Shown: positions 44,279 through 54,040 of the stretch, one piece after another | Layout: every line of letters begins with the position of its first letter | Position numbering within the stretch: the stretch's first letter is position 1 | DNA from: Halanaerobium saccharolyticum | GTDB taxonomy: Bacteria > Bacillota > Halanaerobiia > Halanaerobiales > Halanaerobiaceae | DNA: 64,000 bases | Assembly: GCF_003259895.1 (NCBI RefSeq) | Contig: NZ_QLME01000004.1 | Location: forward strand, 62,001-126,000 | Reading direction: 5' to 3' | Position numbers and translations under genes: made by a program | The notes under the pieces: generated by a model | What the model was told of the DNA's origin: nothing | The model's database searches: none | What the model saw: only the letters and a program-made list of their open reading frames with translations

Positions 44279-45373
44279 TCAGTCTAAAATATGCTTCAGC
44301 CTTTCAATTAACATCTCATTTTCTTTCCTTGCTTTAACAGCTACTCTAATATAATTATCCTGCAGCCCCTGATAACTGTCACAATTCCGAATTAAAATAG
44401 CTGAGCGGATAAGTTCCTGCTTTAACTCAGCCGAGCTGTAAGTTGTTTCTGAAATATCAATAAAAATATAGTTGGTCGTAGGTCTGTAAACTTTTAATTT
44501 TTTAAATTGTTTTAACTTTTGATATAGAAAATTTCGTTCGGCAGCAATTTTTTTGCGGCTCAAATTAACATAATCAACTATCTCCTGTTTGCTGGAAAAA
44601 ATAATTTCTCCTGCCAGCTGGGAAAAATAATTAACAGACCAGGGATCCCTTTTAGCTTCCAGCTCTAAGCTTAAAGTCTTATTTGTTAAAGCATATCCCA
44701 ATCTTAAACCAGGAATCGCAAAAAGTTTGGTCAGAGATTTCAAAATCACTAAATTATCATAGCTGTTCAGAAATTTAATCGCAGAATATTTATCTGGCTC
44801 AGTTAAAAAATCAATAAAGGCCTCATCTAATACTACAATTGCATTTTCTGCTGCTGCTTTTTGAATCACTGCTTCCAGTTTATCTGCTTTGATTAAGTGA
44901 GCAGTTGGATTGTTGGGATTACAAATAAAGAGTAAATCGATTTTACCATTGATATCTGCTTTCAGAGTTTCTAAATCAAGAACAAAATCGGCTGAGCTTC
45001 TTAATTGAAAATGTTTAATTTCTGCTCCAACTGACTCTGCAGCCAGCTCATATTCCGAAAATGTTGGATCAATTACCATAATCTGCTCCGGCTTTAGAAC
45101 TTTATTCAGCTGGTAGATCATCTCTGCTGCCCCGTTGGCAACAGCTACCTGTCCCGGCTCAAGCCCATGTTTTTCTGCTATCAACCTTTTTACAGTTTTT
45201 GAATTAATCTCGGGATAATTCTCTATTTTGCTTACATTGGCCCTGATTGCTTCTTTAATTAAAGTTGGAGGACCCAAAAAATTTATATTAGCACTAAAGT
45301 CAATAATCTGATCCTGATCTAGATTGTTTTTTTGAGCTGCTTCAATTAATTTTCCTCCATGTTGATGTTCCAA
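44279..45373 (-). CDS. cobD: L-threonine-O-3-phosphate decarboxylase
   Basis: 364 residues, a class I PLP enzyme related to histidinol-phosphate aminotransferase. The PLP Lys is in ILKSLTKLFAIPGLRLGYAL near residue 215; QHGGKLIEAA opens it, as is typical for CobD. It makes (R)-1-aminopropan-2-ol phosphate, the linker of the nucleotide loop. TTG start eight bases after AGGAG; it overlaps the threonine kinase gene by 32 bases. Confidence 0.92.
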   Translation of the reverse strand: MEHQHGGKLIEAAQKNNLDQDQIIDFSANINFLGPPTLIKEAIRANVSKIENYPEINSKTVKRLIAEKHGLEPGQVAVANGAAEMIYQLNKVLKPEQIMVIDPTFSEYELAAESVGAEIKHFQLRSSADFVLDLETLKADINGKIDLLFICNPNNPTAHLIKADKLEAVIQKAAAENAIVVLDEAFIDFLTEPDKYSAIKFLNSYDNLVILKSLTKLFAIPGLRLGYALTNKTLSLELEAKRDPWSVNYFSQLAGEIIFSSKQEIVDYVNLSRKKIAAERNFLYQKLKQFKKLKVYRPTTNYIFIDISETTYSSAELKQELIRSAILIRNCDSYQGLQDNYIRVAVKARKENEMLIERLKHILD

Positions 45374-46268
45374 ACTGATCTCTCCTCTCTATTCCACCAG
45401 AAATTATTTTAACCCTCTGTAAATATTCAAGTTCTGTTTCTGATTTAATTTTTTTTAGCAAATCTTCTGCTGCAAAATCTTGAGAAACTAAAACCCCAGT
45501 TATGGTACCACTGTGAGCGATATTAACTCCATAAATTTGACTCTGTCCCTCAACTAATTCCAACAATCTATTCAGATTTTCTTTGTAAAGAATTCTCTGA
45601 TGAGCCAGACCACTGAGGATTGTACCGCTTCCCAGCAGCTGATAATTTTTGTTTTTTAGACCCTTTTTAATTAATTGAAGAGATTTTCTTGTGTTTTTTT
45701 CTTTGCTTTTATTTAAAGCTGCCAGTTTTTCTGACTGATTAAATTTTAAAGAATCTACAGTTCCTTTTTCTTTCAGAAGCAGAATATCCAGCTCAGGCGC
45801 CTCTGCAATAAAATAATTTTGTTTACCTTGTAAATGATCAAAAAATCTTATTCCGTTCAGAAAAACACCATCAGTTGGCTCCAGCTTCAGGCAGATCTTT
45901 TTTAAGAGTTTAAAATCAACTTTGTTTTTCAAAAGCAGCATTACTGCGGCTAAAGCAGCACTTATATCTGCTGTCGAAGAAGCCATTCCAATTCCGGTTA
46001 TTAATTGAGAATTTATATTAATTTTAATGCTTTTTTGCTTAAAACTATAATGATCCAATAATTTTTTAACAGCAAATTCTGTTTTAAAAGTACTTTCGGT
46101 ACTGGAGTTGTTTTTATTGATAATCACTCTTTTTTTACCAGCTGTAAAATTAGCACTTACCTGACTATATAAATTTATCGGACAGGAAATCAAGAAATTT
46201 TGATGATCTATACTACCCTGCAGTAACTCTCCACAGCTGCCCGGAACTCTAATATTAACCTGCTGCAA
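45342..46268 (-). CDS. pduX: L-threonine kinase (PduX-like, GHMP family)
   Basis: 308 residues. RVPGSCGELLQGSIDHQNFL at the N-terminus and the GHMP ATP loop LITGIGMASSTADISAALAA near residue 90 are typical of PduX. It phosphorylates threonine for CobD, so the aminopropanol branch is complete in two adjacent, overlapping genes. The other GHMP kinases (homoserine, mevalonate) are excluded by the context and the CGELLQG motif. Confidence 0.87.
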   Translation of the reverse strand: MQQVNIRVPGSCGELLQGSIDHQNFLISCPINLYSQVSANFTAGKKRVIINKNNSSTESTFKTEFAVKKLLDHYSFKQKSIKININSQLITGIGMASSTADISAALAAVMLLLKNKVDFKLLKKICLKLEPTDGVFLNGIRFFDHLQGKQNYFIAEAPELDILLLKEKGTVDSLKFNQSEKLAALNKSKEKNTRKSLQLIKKGLKNKNYQLLGSGTILSGLAHQRILYKENLNRLLELVEGQSQIYGVNIAHSGTITGVLVSQDFAAEDLLKKIKSETELEYLQRVKIISGGIERRDQFGTSTWRKIN

Positions 46269-46366
46269 AATTATTTCTCCCTTCTTAATTCAAATTAATA
46301 ATCTAAAAAACTATAGTTAAGACCTCTGTCTGCTGGTAGTTTTGAGATTTCTAATTCGTAAAGTTT

Positions 46367-47329
46367 CTAAATTAAAACAAAGATAGCTGCAGCTGATATA
46401 AAAAATAAACCTACTGTAAAATAAATTAACATATTTAACTTTAAAATATCAGCAAGCTCAAATTTTTTGTTTTGCTGCCCAATATAGGCTCTAAAACTCT
46501 TTTGCCCGTGATAATAATTAATTCCACCAAAACGGAGAGAAAGAGCACCTGCTGCCGCTGCTTCCGGATAACCCGCATTGGGGCTGGGATGTTTTTGAGC
46601 GTCATTAAAAACTGTTTTTAACGCTCCTCTAAAATCATAGTGGAGCAAAAAAGCGGCTGCAGACATTAAAATTGCTGTCAGCCGGGCTGGAATATAATTA
46701 AAAAAATCGTCAGTTCTGGCTGCAGTAAAACCAAAATTCAAATACCTATCATTTTTATAGCCCAGCATCGAATCCATAGTGTTTACAGCTTTATAAGTTA
46801 CTGCAAGCGGCAGCCCACCTATCAAATAATAAAAAGCGGGTGCCAAAATTCCATCTGAAGTATTTTCAGCCAGAGTTTCTAAAACAGCCCGAATCACTTC
46901 CTGCTTACTGCTCTGACTGCAGTCTCTGCCAACAATTTGATTCACTTTTTCTCGAGCCAGTTTTAAATCACTAGCTTTTAAAGCAGAGTAAACTTCCTGA
47001 CCAGCATCAATCAGTCCTTTAAGGGCTAGAGTTAAACTCAGCAGAAATATTTTTAGCATTAGAGCAAAATAATTATTTAACTGTCCTGACAGAACAACTA
47101 CCAGATAGCTGAGATAATAACTTAACCCCAGGACAATAACTACTAAAATTGCACCCTTGATTTTTGCTCTCTGGGGACTATCTTCATTTTTCAATAAATA
47201 TTTTTCCAGAGTGCTGATTAGCCCTCCAATGAGGACAACTGGATGTGGAATCCAGTCCGGATCAGAAATAATTAAGTCAACAATTAAAGCAATAATTAAA
47301 ATTATTAAAACTTCCAACTTAAACACCAC
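46367..47329 (-). CDS. cbiB: Adenosylcobinamide-phosphate synthase
   Basis: 320 residues, an integral membrane protein. The cytoplasmic loop has the CbiB hallmarks LAENTSDGILAPAFYYLIGGLPLA and YKAVNTMDSMLGYKNDRY, and ends with HPSPNAGYPEAAAAGAL. It attaches aminopropanol (phosphate) to adenosylcobyric acid. The GTG start at 47329 overlaps cbiA by 11 bases; TTG at 47320 is an alternative. Confidence 0.95.
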   Translation of the reverse strand: MVFKLEVLIILIIALIVDLIISDPDWIPHPVVLIGGLISTLEKYLLKNEDSPQRAKIKGAILVVIVLGLSYYLSYLVVVLSGQLNNYFALMLKIFLLSLTLALKGLIDAGQEVYSALKASDLKLAREKVNQIVGRDCSQSSKQEVIRAVLETLAENTSDGILAPAFYYLIGGLPLAVTYKAVNTMDSMLGYKNDRYLNFGFTAARTDDFFNYIPARLTAILMSAAAFLLHYDFRGALKTVFNDAQKHPSPNAGYPEAAAAGALSLRFGGINYYHGQKSFRAYIGQQNKKFELADILKLNMLIYFTVGLFFISAAAIFVLI

Positions 47330-48701
47330 TCTTTTGATAGGCTAAAGCTTTTAGTAAAAAATTATTTACCATCTCTGGATTGGAAGCAAAATGAAGATGA
47401 ACATAAGATGCAAGAATATTCTCCAGAGTACTGTATCCTTCTCTGATTTTGCGATAACTATACTTTCTTTTTACATTCGCCTCAATTTTACTGATTTTTG
47501 AATAATGAAAAACATGACCTCTTGCTTTTTCTCCCTTATTTAATAATAAATTATCAGCTGAGGCTTCAATCTCCCGATATCCCATTTCCTGTAGTTTTGA
47601 AGTCATCTCTATCTCAGCTGGAATTAAATCCAGCATCTGATATATATTTCCCTCAAAATCTTTTACCTGACTGCTGAGATACATCAAACCTCCACATTCT
47701 GCATAAATAGGAAGTCCTTCACTTATCTTTTCTTTTAAATCATTTTTAAACTCCTTATTTAAAGCTAATTCTTCCAGAAAACTCTCGGGAAAACCACCTC
47801 CAAAATAGGCTGCATCCACCTCTGGCAGCTGACTATCATTTAGAGGACTAATTTCAATAATTTCTGCTCCTGCTGCTTTTAAAAGCTCAAGATTTGCCTG
47901 ATAATAAAAATTGAAAGCCTGGTCAAGAGCAACTGCAATCTTTATTTTCGCTTTTTTAATTTTATCTTTAAATCCAGAACTAAAATCAGCAGCTGAATCG
48001 ATCTCTATTAAATCATCTGATTCAGAAATTTCTATTATCCCCTCTAGATCAATATATTCTTCCATCAATTCGGTCAATTTTTGAATGTAAATTTCAAGTT
48101 CCCGACTCTCAGTAACTGGTACCAGACCTAAATGCCTTTCCGGCAGCTCCAGATCCTGATTTTTGGGAAGATAACCTAATATTTTTAGATCACTCATCTT
48201 AGCCTCAACTGCTTCTTTTAAGAGTTTAAAATGATGAGGACTGCTGACATTATTAATTATAACACCTTTAAGATTTAAATCAGGATCATAATTTTTGTAT
48301 CCATAAACTACTGCAGCTGCACTCTGAGCAACTTTACGGGCATCAATAACTAAAATCACAGGTGCTTTTATAGTCTTAGCTATTTCGGCTGTACTGCTGA
48401 CAGAATCTTTTCCCTTTCCATCAAAAAGTCCCATTACACCTTCTACTAAAGAAATATCAGCCTGCTGACTGTTTTGTAAAAAGGTCCTTCTGACTCCAGC
48501 AGCACCCAGAAAATAGCTGTCCAGATTATAAGAATTCCTACCACAAATTAAAGTGTGAAAACCGGGATCTATATAATCAGGTCCCACTTTAAATGGCTGA
48601 ACCTTTAGTCCCTGCTTTTTAAGTGCTGCCATCAAACCTAATGCAAGAGTAGTTTTCCCAACCCCACTGCGGCTGCCAGCAATAACTATTTTTTTATTCA
48701 T
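47319..48701 (-). CDS. cbiA: Cobyrinate a,c-diamide synthase
   Basis: About 460 residues. The N-terminal ATP-binding domain has KKIVIAGSRSGVGKTTLALG; the C-terminal glutaminase domain has its Cys in PIYAECGGLMYLSS and His in SYVHLHFASNP. It amidates the a and c side chains of (cobalt-)cobyrinic acid. I chose the ATG at 48701 with GAGGAGG upstream; the upstream TTG/GTG frame would put 14 odd residues before the P-loop. It overlaps cbiG by 8 bases. Confidence 0.95.
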   Translation of the reverse strand: MNKKIVIAGSRSGVGKTTLALGLMAALKKQGLKVQPFKVGPDYIDPGFHTLICGRNSYNLDSYFLGAAGVRRTFLQNSQQADISLVEGVMGLFDGKGKDSVSSTAEIAKTIKAPVILVIDARKVAQSAAAVVYGYKNYDPDLNLKGVIINNVSSPHHFKLLKEAVEAKMSDLKILGYLPKNQDLELPERHLGLVPVTESRELEIYIQKLTELMEEYIDLEGIIEISESDDLIEIDSAADFSSGFKDKIKKAKIKIAVALDQAFNFYYQANLELLKAAGAEIIEISPLNDSQLPEVDAAYFGGGFPESFLEELALNKEFKNDLKEKISEGLPIYAECGGLMYLSSQVKDFEGNIYQMLDLIPAEIEMTSKLQEMGYREIEASADNLLLNKGEKARGHVFHYSKISKIEANVKRKYSYRKIREGYSTLENILASYVHLHFASNPEMVNNFLLKALAYQKSGV

Positions 48702-49758
48702 CAGTAACTTCCTCCTCAAAAACTGAAAGAGTAATTCCCTCATATTTTTTCTTGTCTGCTATTAATTTCCCGACACCTGAGGCCAGAACTGCAGCTGGTG
48801 ATGCTGCAGCAGCCACTCCGGTTATTTTTTTTACAAAATCAGATTTTTTTATATCTAGCCCAGTTTCTACTTCTTTTATTTTTTCTCTCTCAATAATTTC
48901 CAGAGGCCAGTTATTTTCTGCTGCCAGTTCTAAAATTCCTGCTTCTTCTTTCTTTAAATCAATAGTTGCTATTTTTTTAATACTTGCTGGCAGTAAATTC
49001 AATTCTTCTAAAAGGCTCTTTAAGGACCTCCTGATTGCTGCAGCAGTGGTATTTTTTCTGCAGCCAATACCAAGCACAATGTTTCGGGGAATTAACTGCA
49101 ATTGATTTTCCTCTAGTTTAAACTTTTGATTAGAAATTATGATCTCAAAAGCCTCACTGCTCCTGAGTTCTTGCAGCTGTTCCAGAGAATATATTTTAAT
49201 ATTATTATCTGCTTTAATCTTAATTTTATAATCACTAAAAATATGTAGTTCGCTTCCAAATAGAAGTGCTCCATTTGCTTTTTTTAATCTATCAAAAGGT
49301 TTTATTTTACAGTCCAATCTCTGAGCTAAGAGATCCACAGCCAGCTTATTATTACAATCTGTCGCGGTGGTAATTACCGGTCTGGCCTTTAAAAAATCTG
49401 CTATCTCTACTGTCAGCTGATTAGCTCCTCCTAAATGACCGGAGAGAGTACTAATAACATTTTGCGCTGTATCATCAATTGTCAGTACAGCCGGATCAGA
49501 TTTTTTGCTTTCCAGTAAAGGAGCAATTATTCGAACAACTATTCCCAGAGCCATAATGAAGATTAAAGCATCATATTCTTTAAAAATTTTACCCACTAAA
49601 CTGCTCAAAGAGCTAAAAGCCTGGTAACTTTCATTTTCTTTATCCAGTTTAGTCGGTAGATATAAATCTAGGTGTCTGTATTCTTTTTTTAACTTTAAAG
49701 CAAGCTCTTTTGCAGCTGGAGTCAAAACTATCACGGCTGTTTTTTTTTCTTTGAACAT
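48694..49758 (-). CDS. cbiG: Cobalt-precorrin-5A hydrolase
   Basis: About 354 residues. Three CbiG parts are seen: an N-terminal domain (KTAVIVLTPAAKELALKL), the middle DALIFIMALGIVVRIIAPLL with STLSGHLGGANQLT near 110-125, and a C-terminal domain with LGIGCRKNTTAAAIRR. It opens the ring lactone and expels acetaldehyde, the contraction step of the anaerobic pathway. ATG 49758 follows AGAGG. Confidence 0.94.
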   Translation of the reverse strand: MFKEKKTAVIVLTPAAKELALKLKKEYRHLDLYLPTKLDKENESYQAFSSLSSLVGKIFKEYDALIFIMALGIVVRIIAPLLESKKSDPAVLTIDDTAQNVISTLSGHLGGANQLTVEIADFLKARPVITTATDCNNKLAVDLLAQRLDCKIKPFDRLKKANGALLFGSELHIFSDYKIKIKADNNIKIYSLEQLQELRSSEAFEIIISNQKFKLEENQLQLIPRNIVLGIGCRKNTTAAAIRRSLKSLLEELNLLPASIKKIATIDLKKEEAGILELAAENNWPLEIIEREKIKEVETGLDIKKSDFVKKITGVAAAASPAAVLASGVGKLIADKKKYEGITLSVFEEEVTDE

Positions 49759-49760
49759 AA

Positions 49761-50546
49761 TCACACCTCTGCTTTATGATTAGTTTTAATATATTCTATC
49801 AGATTAGCAGCTTCATTAAAAACCAGTGGATAGTTTATCTGCGGTCTCCGAATAACAATCACAGCTATTCGCAGCTCAACTGCAGCCTCAATTTTACTTT
49901 TTAGGCCACCACTATCTCCACTTGCCTTAGTAACTATTACATCTGCTCCATATTCTTTAAATAGAGACCGATTAAATTCTTTAGTAAAAGGCCCTTTGAC
50001 TGCAATAATATTTGCCGGTGGCAGACCAAGATCAATAATTTTTTTAATAAAAGCAGGAAAAGTCATGACCCTCATAAATAATCTGTTTTCAAAATTGGAG
50101 ATCTTATTGATAAATGTTTTTACATTTTTAGAGCCGGTTGTTAAAAAAACCCTTTCAAAATCATTTGCTTTTTCTGCAGCCTGTTTGTAATTGTCAGCAT
50201 TTATGATATTTGCAGTAGTCTCATCATACTGGCTTAAATCAATATCTTTTCTTTCATAGCGAATATATTTTATACCAGCTTCTGAGACAGCTTTAATTGC
50301 ACTTTTAGTTATTTCTTCTGCAAAAGGATGAGTTGCATCTACCACCAATAAAATTTTTTCTTTTTTAATTAAATTATAAAGATCGTCCCGGTTCATTCTT
50401 TTTTTTATAACTCTGATCTCAAATTTTTCTTTAATCAATTTTTTTCCATAATCGGTGGTAACAGAAGCAATTAAATTTTCTCCCTCATTTATTAAACCCT
50501 CAATCAACTGATAACTATCAGAAGTCCCTGCAATTACAAGAATCAT
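49761..50546 (-). CDS. cbiJ: Cobalt-precorrin-6A reductase
   Basis: 261 residues. The nucleotide-binding start ILVIAGTSDSYQLIEGL and VDATHPFAEEITKSAIKA near 70 are typical of CbiJ/CobK, as is the C-terminal VTKASGDSGGLKSKIEAA. It reduces the macrocycle with NAD(P)H. It overlaps cbiH by four bases (ATGA). Confidence 0.93.
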   Translation of the reverse strand: MILVIAGTSDSYQLIEGLINEGENLIASVTTDYGKKLIKEKFEIRVIKKRMNRDDLYNLIKKEKILLVVDATHPFAEEITKSAIKAVSEAGIKYIRYERKDIDLSQYDETTANIINADNYKQAAEKANDFERVFLTTGSKNVKTFINKISNFENRLFMRVMTFPAFIKKIIDLGLPPANIIAVKGPFTKEFNRSLFKEYGADVIVTKASGDSGGLKSKIEAAVELRIAVIVIRRPQINYPLVFNEAANLIEYIKTNHKAEV

Positions 50547-51283
50547 AAATCATAACCTCGTGGTGTTATTAATTTTCCATTAGCTGTATAAGTCTGAGAA
50601 TTACCGATGATTACTGTAGTTAACATATCAACTTTTTTTAGCGGCATTTCTTCTAAATTAGTAATAATTTTTTCTTCACCATCACGCCCAATGTTACGCA
50701 CTATTCCAACTGGAGTCTGCTTATCTTTATTAGCCAGATAAATCTCACGAGCAATTCTTAACTGTTTTTTTCTTCTGCTGCTGCGGGGATTATATAAAAC
50801 AGTAATTAAATCTGCTTCTGCTGCAGCTTTTAATCTTTTAACTATTAGATCCCAGGGTGTCAAAATATCACTGAGGCTGATTACTGCATAGTCATGCATT
50901 AATGGTGCTCCCAGCACAGCGGCGGCTGCATTGGCCGCTGTAATTCCAGGAACAACTTCTATTTTTAGATTACTATTTTGAACTTCCACCATCTCTAAAG
51001 CCAGACCCGCCATTCCATAAACCCCCGGATCTCCACTACTAATCAAAGCTACTTTTTTTCCTTTTCTAGCAAATTCTATTGCCTTTTTAACTCTTTCCTT
51101 TTCTTTTCTCATTCCACTAACATAAACCTGCTGTTTAGCAGTTATTATTTCTTCTATACATTCAATATAAGTAGTATAACCAACAATAGTATCAACTTTT
51201 TTTAAAATTTTATAGGCTTTACGGCTCATACTCTCTAAATTTCCTGGTCCAATTCCAATTACATAAAGATCTGCAGTCAACAA
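50543..51283 (-). CDS. cbiH: Cobalt-factor III / precorrin-3B C17-methyltransferase
   Basis: 246 residues, a SAM-dependent tetrapyrrole methyltransferase. VIGIGPGNLESMSRKAYK, VGYTTYIECI and LISSGDPGVYGMAGLALE mark the CbiH branch. It methylates C17 and contracts the ring. The start is TTG (51283), ten bases after AAAGGA. Confidence 0.94.
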   Translation of the reverse strand: MLTADLYVIGIGPGNLESMSRKAYKILKKVDTIVGYTTYIECIEEIITAKQQVYVSGMRKEKERVKKAIEFARKGKKVALISSGDPGVYGMAGLALEMVEVQNSNLKIEVVPGITAANAAAAVLGAPLMHDYAVISLSDILTPWDLIVKRLKAAAEADLITVLYNPRSSRRKKQLRIAREIYLANKDKQTPVGIVRNIGRDGEEKIITNLEEMPLKKVDMLTTVIIGNSQTYTANGKLITPRGYDL

Positions 51284-51365
51284 TTTAGATCAATCCTTTC
51301 TTTAAAAGTAAATTTTTTTATATTTCAGATGATAATGCCTTAAATATAATTCAATTGCTAATTCT

Positions 51366-51989
51366 CTATTCTAAAAAATAACTACTATTAGTCACCTGAT
51401 CTAAAAGCAAATTATTATGAGAAACAATAATAAAGGGCTGTGCTATTTTATTTAAGATTTTTATCATTCTTTTTATAGACTGTTTATCCAGACTTGCAAA
51501 AGGCTCATCTAATAATAAAACATCGGGGTCCATGGCTAATACAGCAGCAAAAGCTATAATTTTCTTTTGTCCCTGAGATAAATTATAAGTTACTTTCTTT
51601 TCAAAGCCCTCCATTTTAACCATGGCTAATTTTTCTGAAACTATTTTTTTAGCTTCTGCTTTAGATTTACCCAGATTTATAGGACCAAAGGCAACATCTT
51701 CCTCTACAGTTGGCAAAAAAAGTTGATTATCAGAATCCTGAAATAAATAGCCAATCCTTTCTCTTACTTCAATAAAATCTTCTTCCTTTTCTCTTTTTTG
51801 ATCAAAAATTTCTATTTGACCAGAGTCAGCTTTTAAAAGCCCCATAATTAATTTAAAAAATGTTGTTTTCCCACAACCATTATCACCAATTAAAGCAATT
51901 CTTTCTTCATTTTTTAAACTAAAATTAAAATTTTCAAATATATATTCTTCTTTATCATAGCTAAATGACAGGTTTTTTACTTTTATCAT
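51366..51989 (-). CDS. cbiO: ECF metal transporter ATPase (CbiO/NikO type)
   Basis: 207 residues, somewhat short for CbiO (about 270), mostly at the C-terminus. Walker A is GDNGCGKTT, the signature LSQGQKK and Walker B VLLLDEPF, then the H-loop in IIVSHNN. It powers the CbiM/L/Q membrane units encoded directly upstream. It ends just after the H-loop; the missing tail is usual only as a variable extension, so the protein should work. Confidence 0.9.
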   Translation of the reverse strand: MIKVKNLSFSYDKEEYIFENFNFSLKNEERIALIGDNGCGKTTFFKLIMGLLKADSGQIEIFDQKREKEEDFIEVRERIGYLFQDSDNQLFLPTVEEDVAFGPINLGKSKAEAKKIVSEKLAMVKMEGFEKKVTYNLSQGQKKIIAFAAVLAMDPDVLLLDEPFASLDKQSIKRMIKILNKIAQPFIIVSHNNLLLDQVTNSSYFLE

Positions 51990-51990
51990 T

Positions 51991-52749
51991 TTAGATCAAG
52001 CCTTTCCGGAAAATAAAGATTAGACTTAGACTAATTAAATAACCGATTATAAATAAAATGTCCAGCTTCTTAATTTTAAAATCATCAAAAAATATAAATT
52101 TACCTTTAAACCCTCTACAGATCATTGCCTCATAGACTTTTTGAGATCTTTCATAACTTTTAATTAACAGCATTGCAATTAAATATGCATAAGACTTATA
52201 AGTATGTAAATTTGTTTTTGCTTTAAAAGCACGCATTAACATTGCCTCATATAAATTATTATATTCTTTCTTTATAATATGCAAATATCTATAAACAAAG
52301 AAAAATAAATAAATTAGTTTTTCAGCTATTTTTAGTCTATAAAGGGCATGGATAATTTCAGAGACTGAATTAGTTGTTAAAAGTGAAATAATTAAAAGCA
52401 TAATCGAATTAGAACGTAAAGTAATTTTTAAAGCAAAATTTATTCCTTCAGCTGTTATACTGAACTTACCAATATTTAATAATTCTTCTCCTGGAAAAGT
52501 AAAAGGAATAAAAATCCAGATAATAATTATAAAAAAATTAATCAGTATAAGTTTTTTAAAAAGATATTTTGTTTCTATTTTACTATTAATAATTAAGATA
52601 ATTGCTAAAAATAGAAAATAAGATAAGGTAATTAAATCATTGGTTAAGGCAATTAAAAAAGCTGTTATAAATGCAATTACTATTTTCAAACGGGGATCTA
52701 GCTGATGAATCCAGCTGACCCCATAAGTGTTTTCTTTCTTAAAAATCAT
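51991..52749 (-). CDS. cbiQ: ECF metal transporter T component (CbiQ/NikQ type)
   Basis: 252 residues, five or six membrane segments. The cytoplasmic coupling helices have the two ARG-type motifs, EAMLMRAFKAK and EAMICRGFKGK near residues 165-215, which contact the ATPase. It couples the CbiO ATPase to the metal-binding unit. It abuts cbiO by one base and overlaps the cbiL/nikL-like gene by one. Confidence 0.93.
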   Translation of the reverse strand: MIFKKENTYGVSWIHQLDPRLKIVIAFITAFLIALTNDLITLSYFLFLAIILIINSKIETKYLFKKLILINFFIIIIWIFIPFTFPGEELLNIGKFSITAEGINFALKITLRSNSIMLLIISLLTTNSVSEIIHALYRLKIAEKLIYLFFFVYRYLHIIKKEYNNLYEAMLMRAFKAKTNLHTYKSYAYLIAMLLIKSYERSQKVYEAMICRGFKGKFIFFDDFKIKKLDILFIIGYLISLSLIFIFRKGLI

Positions 52750-53333
52750 TATTTTTTTCCTTTTTTGAAATATGAAGCTACTCCCATAAGTCCAAAAATA
52801 TAACCTATTCCGCCTATGATTTCTGTCAGACCAGGACCAGAATCTTGGTTTGATTCAATAATACTTTTTTTAATTGGAGTCAATTTTTTATCTAATTCCT
52901 CAGCAACAACTTCTCGAAGTTTTTCTTCACTTAAATTGTTATAGCTTACTTCTGCTTTTGAAGTTGAAGCTGCTGCATCTTTATTATTAATTTCTGGCAA
53001 TTTTGACTCAGATAATGCATATTCAGCTTGATGACCCATCCCGGCATTCATTTTAATCTCTAAATCTGTTTTTTTGGGAATTTCAATTTCACAAATCCCA
53101 TTTTCATTTGTTTTAGCTTCTGCTAATAACTCTCCCTGTTTATTGTAGACCATTATTTCTGCATCTTTAGCAGGAGAACCATCACCAAAAGCTCCTTCTG
53201 CTATAATTTTATTCCCTTCAACATAGGCATATAAAATCACCCTATGCGCAAAAACAGGTAAAGAAAAGGATAGAAAAATCGCTACTAAAGATATAAATAT
53301 AACTAATTTTTTTATTTTTGTTTCTAAAATCAC
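52749..53333 (-). CDS. nikL: NikL/CbiL-type accessory component of ECF metal transporter
   Basis: 194 residues. A signal peptide or first membrane segment (IFISLVAIFLSFSLPVFAH) is followed by an extracytoplasmic beta domain beginning HRVILYAYVEGNKIIAEGAF and a C-terminal membrane helix (IIGGIGYIFGLMGVASYF) with a basic tail. This is the NikL type, replacing the short CbiN. The His exposed just after the signal may contact metal. It overlaps cbiM by 4 bases. It should not be confused with the CbiL methyltransferase at 59402. Confidence 0.83.
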   Translation of the reverse strand: MILETKIKKLVIFISLVAIFLSFSLPVFAHRVILYAYVEGNKIIAEGAFGDGSPAKDAEIMVYNKQGELLAEAKTNENGICEIEIPKKTDLEIKMNAGMGHQAEYALSESKLPEINNKDAAASTSKAEVSYNNLSEEKLREVVAEELDKKLTPIKKSIIESNQDSGPGLTEIIGGIGYIFGLMGVASYFKKGKK

Positions 53334-53941
53334 TTTTTATCCAGCTCCTCTAAAATAATAGGCTTAATCTTTTCAATTGCAAATACAACAAAAACACTTA
53401 TAATACCTTCAATAATAATTACCGGAACATGACTGATTATAGTTAATTTTGCGATTTCCAAGAATGATTGGTTTGTAAAAAATAAAGAAACAGCTACCAT
53501 TACTGCTGTTAAAAAAACCGCTAGAGCTCCACTAAAAAAAGCAACAGTCCCTAAGAAAACACGACTATTATTTAAATCATATATTTTAAAAAATTGATGA
53601 GCAATAATAGCTGGTAAAGCAACATTTAAAGTATTTACGCCAAGAGCAGTTATCCCACCAAATTGAAATAAAATACTCTGCAAAAATAAGGCTATTAAAA
53701 CAGCTGGAAAAACCTGCCATCCAAGCATAATCCCAGCAATTCCATTTAAAAGAAGATGAATACTGGTTGGACCAATAGGTACATGGATTAATGAGGCCAC
53801 AAATAAAGCAGCTGAGACAATTGCAGTTTTAGGTATATCTTGATCTTTCATTTTTTTTAAACCAACAGCAACTCCTACAGCAGAAAATAAGCCTCCCCCA
53901 AATAAAACCGGTGCTGATAAGACTCCCTCTGAAATATGCAA
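53330..53941 (-). CDS. cbiM: ECF metal transporter S component CbiM/NikM
   Basis: 203 residues with six or seven membrane segments. The exposed N-terminus MHISEGVLSAPVLFGGG holds the metal-binding His2 typical of CbiM/NikM, and HVPIGPTSIHLLLNG near 68 gives further histidines. It binds Co2+ or Ni2+. Sequence alone does not settle which; the cobalamin context points to cobalt, the M-L-Q-O layout with a K protein points to nickel. Confidence 0.92.
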   Translation of the reverse strand: MHISEGVLSAPVLFGGGLFSAVGVAVGLKKMKDQDIPKTAIVSAALFVASLIHVPIGPTSIHLLLNGIAGIMLGWQVFPAVLIALFLQSILFQFGGITALGVNTLNVALPAIIAHQFFKIYDLNNSRVFLGTVAFFSGALAVFLTAVMVAVSLFFTNQSFLEIAKLTIISHVPVIIIEGIISVFVVFAIEKIKPIILEELDKK

Positions 53942-54040
53942 TTAAATTCACTCCCCTGTAATGAAATCAAAAATCAGTCTTTATTAAAGCTATAAATTAG
54001 AAGAAGATAACTAAAACTCCACTAATTTATTGATAAATAA

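Noticed and set aside
48752-49105. 117-codon plus-strand frame inside cbiG
   Set aside because: Antisense shadow of a well-conserved gene; Ser/Ala-rich translation typical of such shadows.
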